A DNA stretch of 27,996 nucleotides. It comes from CALXSC01 sp964493475 (lineage in GTDB: Bacteria > Pseudomonadota > Alphaproteobacteria > Rickettsiales > UBA1997). This document shows positions 24,314-27,996 of the stretch, piece after piece. The notes below the pieces were generated by a model. It saw nothing but the letters and a program-made list of their open reading frames with translations. It was not told where the DNA came from and made no database searches. The stretch covers positions 1-27,996 of the forward strand of contig CAZBNS010000010.1 of assembly GCA_964493475.1 (NCBI GenBank), in the 5' to 3' direction. A program made the translations under genes and the position numbers. Every line of letters starts with the position of its first letter. The first letter of the stretch is position 1.

Positions 24314-25076
24314 TGTATATGCTATGAATAATCTCTAATTTTTCGTTCATCATTTTTTTTGTAAAATCAAACTGAGATGTGTTTATTTTCTTGATTTTTT
24401 TTAGAGAATTTGCATTAAACCAATAATCTATCGTAAAATCAATATTCTGACCATCTAAACAATTATAATAAAAGCTTTTATATATTTCCATTCTACCAAG
24501 CTCACTCATGTTATCAGCGTCATGTAGAATTTTTGAGTATATTTCGTTATACTCCTTATCAATTATAGTTTGAGATATCTTTTCAATAGTTGAGATGCTA
24601 TAGTCATTTTTTAAAATATCATAAACCATTTCTGAACCTAATTTTTCATGATATATGTTATATTTAAGTTCAAACTCTTTGTAGCTCTCATTTTTCTTTT
24701 GGTTATAAATTGAATGAGATTTGCCTATATCATGAAATAAGGCTGACAATATTGCTATTTCTCTTTCATATTCAGTTGCTTCTAAAATATCAGATATTTT
24801 TTGACTTAAAAAAGCTACGTATATACTATGATAAAATCTTATTCTTTTGCTACCAGTATATTCAAAGCTATTCTCAAAAGCTTTAAAAATAAAATCTATA
24901 TATTTTTTATATTTGTCAAGTCTACTATAATCATTCATTCCAATTTCATTTTTTAGATCATTAAAAAATTTATATACTTCTTTACTATAATTTTTATGCT
25001 CTATGACATCTCTTAATTCCGTTTTATCTGCAGAAGAAATTTTGATTACATCCCATATTAAGTTTAAATATTTCAT
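24291..25076 (-). CDS. HD-domain protein, putative phosphohydrolase
   Basis: A 261-residue protein with a complete-looking HD metal site. His83 lies in RFYHSIYVAF, His115-Asp116 in LSALFHDIGKSH, His143 in YHEKLGSEMV, and His185/Asp186/Asp188 in KILHDADNMSELGR. The order H...HD...H...D suits HD-superfamily phosphohydrolases acting on nucleotides, cyclic dinucleotides or phosphate esters. About 75 residues precede the domain and are unrecognised. It is the first intact gene of a minus-strand pair with the kinase-like gene. Pairing a hydrolase with a phosphotransferase hints at opposing activities, which is inference only. Confidence 0.75.
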   Translation of the reverse strand: MKYLNLIWDVIKISSADKTELRDVIEHKNYSKEVYKFFNDLKNEIGMNDYSRLDKYKKYIDFIFKAFENSFEYTGSKRIRFYHSIYVAFLSQKISDILEATEYEREIAILSALFHDIGKSHSIYNQKKNESYKEFELKYNIYHEKLGSEMVYDILKNDYSISTIEKISQTIIDKEYNEIYSKILHDADNMSELGRMEIYKSFYYNCLDGQNIDFTIDYWFNANSLKKIKKINTSQFDFTKKMMNEKLEIIHSIYNEYRDQK

Positions 25077-25249
25077 ATTATTCTTTCATTATTTTTGATT
25101 TTTCTTCTTTTAACTGCTTAATTAATAGCTTTTATTCCTACTTCATATATTTCAGCAACATCTATATCTAGAATTGCAGGTCGGTTCTTTATTATGAGAA
25201 TTTTATTTTTAACTAAATCGCTGTTTGGAATAACTAAATTTTTTGTCAT
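25075..25249 (-). pseudogene. ORF6N-domain remnant with in-frame stop
   Basis: The minus-strand ATG at 25249 opens a 43-residue frame containing KNRPAILDIDVAEIYEVGIK and AIN, followed by TAA at 25118-25120. Reading on in frame gives AVKRRKIKNNERII and a TGA overlapping the next gene's start. The pattern VMLDxDLAELYGVxTKxLNQAVKRN of ORF6N proteins aligns well, with the stop in place of the expected Gln codon (CAA to TAA). The rest of the domain and the C-terminal part are gone. ORF6N proteins are phage-related DNA-binding proteins. Confidence 0.65.
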
Positions 25250-25269
25250 ATATTTTGTTTTATAATTTT

Positions 25270-25315
25270 AACAATTTTTATACCACAAATTTAACAATTT
25301 TTATGCCACAAATTT
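25270..25315. repeat. Two 23-bp tandem repeats upstream of the minus-strand operon
   Basis: The unit aacaatttttat(a/g)ccacaaattt occurs at 25270-25292 and 25293-25315 with one difference, then begins a third time with aacaat. It lies about 20 bases upstream of the ORF6N remnant and 200 upstream of the HD gene start on the minus strand. It could be an operator for that operon. The rest of 25316-25568 is AT-rich with no gene. Confidence 0.7.
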
Positions 25316-25568
25316 AACAATATATTTTAAAAAGTAAAATATTATTTACAAACACATAAAATATAATAAAAAATACATTATGTTAAAAAGATAAGTAAAT
25401 AAACTGATTTTAACATAAAAACAGTATATTCTGAATTTTGAAAAAATAGTTTATAAAACCATGGTTTTTCGAATTTTCTTTTAAGTAATTTTTAGGACAT
25501 GATAAGAAACTATTTTTGAAATTTAAGTATTTTTTACTTTTTTATCTTGTTAGCGCTTATTTCTTAAT

Positions 25569-26072
25569 CTAAAAGTACTTTTTTAAAAATTCACTAGCAC
25601 ATTCACAGACAATTTTATGACAGAATTTCCTAAAGTCTTCTTTGCTTTCTATTTGGAAATGATTGCTTACAAAGGTATCAGTGTCTTTTATTTTAAATAG
25701 ATAAAAAGAATTTTCATTACCTATTGAGCAAAAACGCTTTTCTACAATGCTTTTTTGAATGTTCAAGTCATTGTCAAGCAAAAGTTTGATTTGGGTTAAC
25801 AAACCAAAAGCTACCTCTCTATTATTTATTTCTTCGTCACTTAAAGAACTGTTGGACTTTACATTAAATAATGCAGCCTTAAATATGTCATAATATTTAT
25901 AAAAAGTGTCAAAGTCTTGTTTTTGTAAGGATGTTAGAATTGTTTTTGTTGTTAATTTTGCTCTATTTGCAGTATCTTTATTTATAATTAGGTATAGACC
26001 AATTGTATCACCTATTATTTGAATTAACTTTTGATATGTATAATTGTAGTCCATAGTATTTATTTCAACCAT
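25569..26072 (-). CDS. Hypothetical protein, third gene of the zeta cassette
   Basis: A 167-residue protein of no recognised family. It appears mostly helical and soluble, with no membrane segment or signal peptide. It has three cysteines near the end (FCHKIVCECASEFLKKYF) and one in RFCSIGNENS. It starts 17 bases after the zeta-like gene stop, with AGGA as a ribosome site, so it is probably in the same transcript. A second ATG at residue 7 is possible. It might be an immunity or antitoxin protein, or a chaperone, but nothing in the sequence says so. Confidence 0.6.
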   Translation of the reverse strand: MVEINTMDYNYTYQKLIQIIGDTIGLYLIINKDTANRAKLTTKTILTSLQKQDFDTFYKYYDIFKAALFNVKSNSSLSDEEINNREVAFGLLTQIKLLLDNDLNIQKSIVEKRFCSIGNENSFYLFKIKDTDTFVSNHFQIESKEDFRKFCHKIVCECASEFLKKYF

Positions 26073-26089
26073 TGTGCTTATTTTGTCCT

Positions 26090-27142
26090 TTATTCAAGTG
26101 TTTTTTGGCTAGAATCTTTTTCTCTTAATTGTTCCTGTATTTTTTCTTTTATTGGGCTTGGTATACGATCTATTAGCTCTCGTATATTTGGAACAAGTTC
26201 TGAAGATGTCCAATCATGAAAAGTCATTACTGTTTTATGAAGCCGTTGTTGTTCTTCCGCTTTCATTTTCCTTGTTTTATCTACTACCTCTTTCGGAAAT
26301 TTACCCTTTTCTAAAAACCCTTGAAGTTTTGCCATTCTTTCCAAGGGTGACATATCTTTTCTGAGTTCAAGTGTTCTTATGTTTTCAAAATTTGTTGTAT
26401 CCATAATATGAGTGCTATCGGAAACAAGAACTGCTTTCGGAAGAAGTGATAGCGAACTAGCATGCCTTTTAACTATTGTATCTGGGTCTATACTATGACC
26501 TCCTTGCCTTGCTCTTTCTGAAACTCTATATACATTAATTTGAGAATTGCTTGTGGTAATATAAAATGTAGTTGTTTCAAACCCTGCTTTTTTAGCCATA
26601 ACTAAGTGATCTATACTTTTGGGACTGGACATTACAGTTTCAAAAGCAAATCCTCCATGTTCAGCTATCGCAAAACTAGTTCCGTCTCTTATGTACAATT
26701 CTTTTAATTCATCGGCAACTTGAGCGGCAACTAAATTAATACCTATTAATAAATGATGATCTCCAGTAACTAAAGCTGATTGAGTTGTATCTAGCCTTGT
26801 TTGAAGATGATTATAAAGTTCTGTGCCTTCTAGATTTTGTGTTATTTCTTTTTTAGTTACAGGCTCTACTATTGATTTACCTTGGTCTGCCTTATAAAAG
26901 AGCTTCGCTAAATCTGACTGAGTTTCTTTATGCATTCTTTTTTCAGTAAATGCTCTGCCCAACTCAATTAATTTAAATGCCAAACCTGCATCTGCTTGAG
27001 CCATATATGTTATTCTCCTGCCAATATCATCAGGGTTTATAAAAACTATTTTCTTCGTTTGTAAAAAAGTTTGAACTGTTGTGCTTTTGCCAGAACCATT
27101 TGGACCGGCAAACATTGTCATACTTGGTTTAGTGCTGTCCAT
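26090..27142 (-). CDS. Zeta-toxin-like P-loop ATPase
   Basis: A 350-residue protein of the zeta/PezT-like kinase group. Zeta toxins phosphorylate UDP-N-acetylglucosamine and block wall synthesis. Walker A is GPNGSGKST (13-21), followed by FINPDDIGRR (NPD at 37-39). GGFAFETVMSSPKSIDHL (164 onward) and GFETTTFYITT match the family's FET strand, and RVSERARQGGHSIDPDTIVKR holds the basic segment. NPD and FET are about 130 residues apart, about 85-90 more than usual, so a helical insertion lies at about 50-160. A C-terminal extension of about 100 residues ends in a charged region. AGGA precedes the ATG. The gene sits between two small genes. Substrate and target are inference. Confidence 0.8.
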   Translation of the reverse strand: MDSTKPSMTMFAGPNGSGKSTTVQTFLQTKKIVFINPDDIGRRITYMAQADAGLAFKLIELGRAFTEKRMHKETQSDLAKLFYKADQGKSIVEPVTKKEITQNLEGTELYNHLQTRLDTTQSALVTGDHHLLIGINLVAAQVADELKELYIRDGTSFAIAEHGGFAFETVMSSPKSIDHLVMAKKAGFETTTFYITTSNSQINVYRVSERARQGGHSIDPDTIVKRHASSLSLLPKAVLVSDSTHIMDTTNFENIRTLELRKDMSPLERMAKLQGFLEKGKFPKEVVDKTRKMKAEEQQRLHKTVMTFHDWTSSELVPNIRELIDRIPSPIKEKIQEQLREKDSSQKTLE

Positions 27143-27153
27143 AGGTAAATCCT

Positions 27154-27459
27154 TTATTTTCTAGTTATATCTTGAGATTGCTGCGTGCTTGTAGAACTTT
27201 TATCTTCATATCTTTTTTCTATTTTTCCTTCATGTCTTCTCATAAAATATATTCCACCTTCATCCATACCAACAACAGTTTCTCCCCTTTCCAACTTTTC
27301 TTCCATCGTTCTTTTTGATGCCTCTTCAATTACATTTGGTTTAGTTATAGTAGCTAAAAAATCAGACATAGAGCTTTTTACTTTAGGTTGTGCATCTTCG
27401 GATTCTTTGAGTTTATCAGTTGGCATACACTCCCCCCTCTTTTGTTTTTTTTGATCCAT
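27154..27459 (-). CDS. Small hydrophilic protein, candidate partner of the zeta-like protein
   Basis: A 101-residue charged protein, unrecognised. SDFLATITKPNVIEEASKRT is followed by MEEKLERGETVVGMDEGGIY, then a basic/acidic tail ending SSTSTQQSQDITRK. It shows no helix-turn-helix. Two starts have ribosome sites: the ATG at 27459, after TTGAGGGG, and the ATG at 27426, after AGGGGGGAG, giving a 90-residue form (MPTDKLKES). The zeta-like gene begins 11 bases after its stop. The position before a zeta-type gene is that of epsilon/PezA antitoxins, but it resembles neither in sequence. Confidence 0.65.
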   Translation of the reverse strand: MDQKKQKRGECMPTDKLKESEDAQPKVKSSMSDFLATITKPNVIEEASKRTMEEKLERGETVVGMDEGGIYFMRRHEGKIEKRYEDKSSTSTQQSQDITRK

Positions 27460-27655
27460 ATAATATACCCCTCAACGTATAGTAATTTTTATACTAAACT
27501 GTAATTTGCATTAATTTATATTTTGATAATAAAATTATAAATTTTATTTAGCAATTAAATTAAATATTTAATTTTCTATATTTTTGTTATTTTTGCTAAA
27601 TACTAGACTAGAAAGTAAAATAGCTTTAGAGAAGATTATAAAAGGAGAATAGACT
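27460..27655. promoter_or_regulatory. AT-rich upstream region of the zeta cassette
   Basis: No gene. The minus-strand promoter of the small gene and zeta-like gene should lie here. TATA-like words occur (for example, minus strand near 27490-27470, ttagtataaaaattactata), but I cannot fix a matched -35. Confidence 0.35.
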
Positions 27656-27767
27656 TCGTGGTGTTGGGTCTCCGAACCCAACACCTGATGTCATCTAAAA
27701 CTTAAACCAAAAAATAAATTAAGATTTGATATTTTTAGGTGTTGGGTTCGGAGACCCAACACCACGA
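27656..27767. mobile_element. MITE-like unit with 30-bp palindromic terminal inverted repeats
   Basis: The ends are 27656-27685 and 27738-27767. They are exact reverse complements over 30 bases, and each is itself a palindrome: ggtgttgggt, loop ctccga or tcggag, acccaacacc. They flank 52 AT-rich bases with no frame. The same palindrome occurs alone at 107-140. The structure resembles a tiny non-autonomous element; no transposase with matching ends is in the window. Confidence 0.75.
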
Positions 27768-27780
27768 GAAGCCCCGCAGT

Positions 27781-27901
27781 CCTGTCATTACCACGTAGAT
27801 TTTGTTAATAAACGAAGCCCTCCGTAGTCTTGTCATTACCAGGCTAGATTTTGTTAATAAGCGAAGCCCTTCGTAGTCCTGTCATTACCAGGCTAGATTT
27901 T
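27781..27901. repeat. Tandem dispersed repeats, right-end copies
   Basis: Three copies of a unit reading cctgtcattaccaggctaga, followed by ttttgttaataagcgaagcc, occur in a row; the last is truncated after ctagatttt. They are in reverse orientation to the copies at 1-484. The best pair is 27807-27848 with 64-105. After these, 27945-27996 contains gtcaactaattcgttgac, a short hairpin akin to that at 22629-22648. Confidence 0.85.
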
Positions 27902-27996
27902 GAGACAAAGTTGTTGACAAAAGCACGGAGTTCCCCAGCTCTGTCATTCCTGTACAAGTCAACTAATTCGTTGACAAAAATTCTTTTTCTTCTTTA

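Noticed and set aside
25270..25315. 23-bp tandem repeats as plasmid iterons or CRISPR
   Set aside because: Only two full copies, no spacer and no replication gene nearby; an operator is more plausible.

Overview
The window is very AT-rich and reads as the chromosome of a host-associated alphaproteobacterium, most likely of the Rickettsiales or a neighbouring endosymbiont order. The reasons are the low GC content, an alphaproteobacterial-type orphan gene-transfer-agent portal gene, short palindromic repeats built like the Rickettsia palindromic elements, and decayed mobile DNA beside a compact housekeeping core. This placement is inference; no 16S gene is present.

Layout: (1) 1-698 holds dispersed repeats and no credible gene. 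(2) 699-2603, minus strand, is the start of the division/cell-wall cluster: mraZ, rsmH, ftsL. A phased array of TATGG repeats over the mraZ promoter is a candidate MraZ operator. (3) 3203-16826, plus strand, is one long S10-spc-alpha ribosomal array from rpsJ to rplQ, with secY, adk and rpoA in the usual places. It ends unusually with rplS (L19) and then a hairpin terminator. rpmC is present but short, rpsM starts with TTG, and rplP is set off from rpsC by a 79-bp gap. (4) 17251-22481 is mixed: an orphan GTA-type portal gene, an HD-domain hydrolase, miaB, and a secB/response-regulator pair that overlap by one base. (5) 22482-27459 is an accessory region with all genes on the minus strand: a broken integrase-type transposase, an overlapping pair encoding an HD-domain protein and a protein-kinase-like protein behind an ORF6N remnant and a 23-bp tandem repeat, and a three-gene cassette around a zeta-toxin-like ATPase. 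(6) 27460-27996 returns to the repeat family of the left end in inverted orientation and includes a MITE-like unit.

The core genes make ribosomes, the protein-export channel and its chaperone, RNA polymerase alpha, and rRNA/tRNA modification enzymes. The most promising unfamiliar biology is the HD plus kinase-like pair and the zeta cassette. Both could be host-directed effectors or toxin/antitoxin-like modules, but the sequence alone cannot decide this.
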